In this document: one piece after another, positions 5,212 to 5,469 of the stretch | Position numbering within the stretch: the stretch's first letter is position 1 | Layout of the letters: every line of letters begins with the position of its first letter | NCBI GenBank assembly: GCA_012841485.1 | Contig: DUUU01000247.1 | Coordinates: 1 to 5,469 of the forward strand | Origin: Armatimonadota bacterium | GTDB taxonomy: Bacteria > Armatimonadota > JAAZEB01 | Direction of reading: 5' to 3' | DNA: 5,469 nucleotides | Notes under the pieces: generated by a model | Told to the model about the DNA's origin: nothing | Databases searched by the model: none | What the model saw: the letters and a program-made list of their open reading frames with translations, nothing else | Made by a program: the position numbers and the translations under genes

Positions 5212-5231
5212 GAAGCCACGAAGGGGCTTCG
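5212..5231. repeat. Small hairpin with GAAGCC / GGCTTC arms
   Basis: GAAGCC (5212-5217) and GGCTTC (5225-5230) form a perfect 6-bp stem. An alternative fold pairs CGAAG (5219-5223) with CTTCG (5227-5231) around GGG. It has no attached T-run and no gene context beyond the repeat cluster. Confidence 0.35.
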
Positions 5232-5241
5232 CTCACAAGCA

Positions 5242-5263
5242 GCGCGGTGCTTTAGCGCCGCGC
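5242..5263. repeat. Nine-pair hairpin with TTTA loop
   Basis: GCGCGGTGC (5242-5250) and GCGCCGCGC (5255-5263) form nine pairs, one a T-G wobble, around TTTA. It is the last strong hairpin before the minus-strand gene ending at 5350. It could serve as a 3' processing or termination structure for that gene, though it lies about 85 bases past the stop and is not followed by T residues. Confidence 0.5.
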
Positions 5264-5349
5264 GATACACGCGGGGTTGGTGCATACCCGTCGCGCCGCG
5301 AGCACCTGATTGCGGCAGGCTTGCCGGCAGGCGCGAAAGGGGCGCGATC

Positions 5350-5469
5350 TTACTCGCGGTCCCACAGCTGGTTCTTGTAGTTGGGGTCGGCAGAGTTGGT
5401 GATGTTGTTGCCCGTCCAGTTCCCAAGCGGCGCCGTCGCTGGGTAGAACGCGCTGCCCGCCTTGTACCA
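5350..5469 (-). CDS. C-terminus of a possible DUF1559-type prepilin-like protein (partial)
   Basis: The last 39 codons of a gene entering from the right edge are visible, ending in TAA (5352-5350). The translation begins WYKAGSAFYP, continues with LGNWTGNNITNSADPNY and ends KNQLWDRE. It is rich in Asn, Trp, Tyr and Thr and unlike the Arg/Pro/Ala composition of non-coding frames here, which supports it being real. A WYK segment followed by a short polar tail fits the end of prepilin-type N-terminal methylation proteins (DUF1559), where a DGHVKW-like motif is common near the C-terminus; the residues before Trp lie outside the window. If correct, the full protein would be an exported, pilin-like pseudopilin. 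Coding status is fairly likely; family is a tentative recognition. Confidence 0.6.
   Translation of the reverse strand, partial: WYKAGSAFYPATAPLGNWTGNNITNSADPNYKNQLWDRE

Noticed and set aside
4886..5263. CRISPR array
   Set aside because: The repeated units are palindromes of differing sequence with unequal spacing and inverted orientation, not identical direct repeats with uniform spacers; no cas gene is present.
4710..5380. Several overlapping open frames on both strands across the hairpin cluster
   Set aside because: Their translations are Arg/Pro/Ser-rich, they cross many palindromes, they overlap each other, and none has a convincing start site.

Overview
This is a GC-rich bacterial window, apparently from an uncultured or little-studied lineage. 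Three things hint at the host. A 39-residue C-terminus at the right edge resembles the tails of DUF1559-type prepilin-like proteins, which are abundant in Armatimonadota and Planctomycetota. The right third holds dense GC-rich hairpin repeats. There is also a KGG-repeat stress protein. I lean towards an Armatimonadota-like host, but this is a weak inference because there is no rRNA or other phylogenetic marker.

Layout from left to right. Positions 1-229 hold no convincing gene. Positions 230-2217 are a two-gene, translationally coupled cassette on the plus strand. It encodes a GHMP sugar kinase that resembles plant galacturonokinase more than galactokinase, followed through an ATGA overlap by an RmlA/GalU-type sugar-1-phosphate nucleotidyltransferase. 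A 10-bp perfect hairpin at 2241-2264 separates it from a convergent small KGG stress-protein gene (2296-2529, minus). A possible general-stress (sigma-B-like) promoter lies ahead of that gene. The following 412-bp intergenic stretch contains an imperfect palindrome at 2635-2682. Next come an apparently solitary beta-class DNA methyltransferase (2942-3907, plus) and a convergent minus-strand operon encoding a stand-alone response-regulator receiver (4178-4612) and a small three-helix membrane protein (3904-4170). The stop codons of the methyltransferase and the membrane-protein gene share one CTAG. The operon has a near-consensus housekeeping promoter at 4735-4763.

Positions 4764-5349 contain no credible gene. 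They hold a cluster of perfect or near-perfect hairpins, including two three-hairpin modules in opposite orientation (4886-5085), which looks like a BIME/REP-like dispersed element, followed by further unrelated hairpins. The window ends inside the C-terminus of a minus-strand gene (5350-5469).

The most interesting biology is the kinase plus nucleotidyltransferase pair. If the kinase phosphorylates galacturonic acid at C1, the pair would be a bacterial two-step salvage route from free galacturonate to a nucleotide-activated uronate, parallel to the plant galacturonokinase/sugar pyrophosphorylase route. The substrate and nucleotide are inferred, not shown by the sequence.
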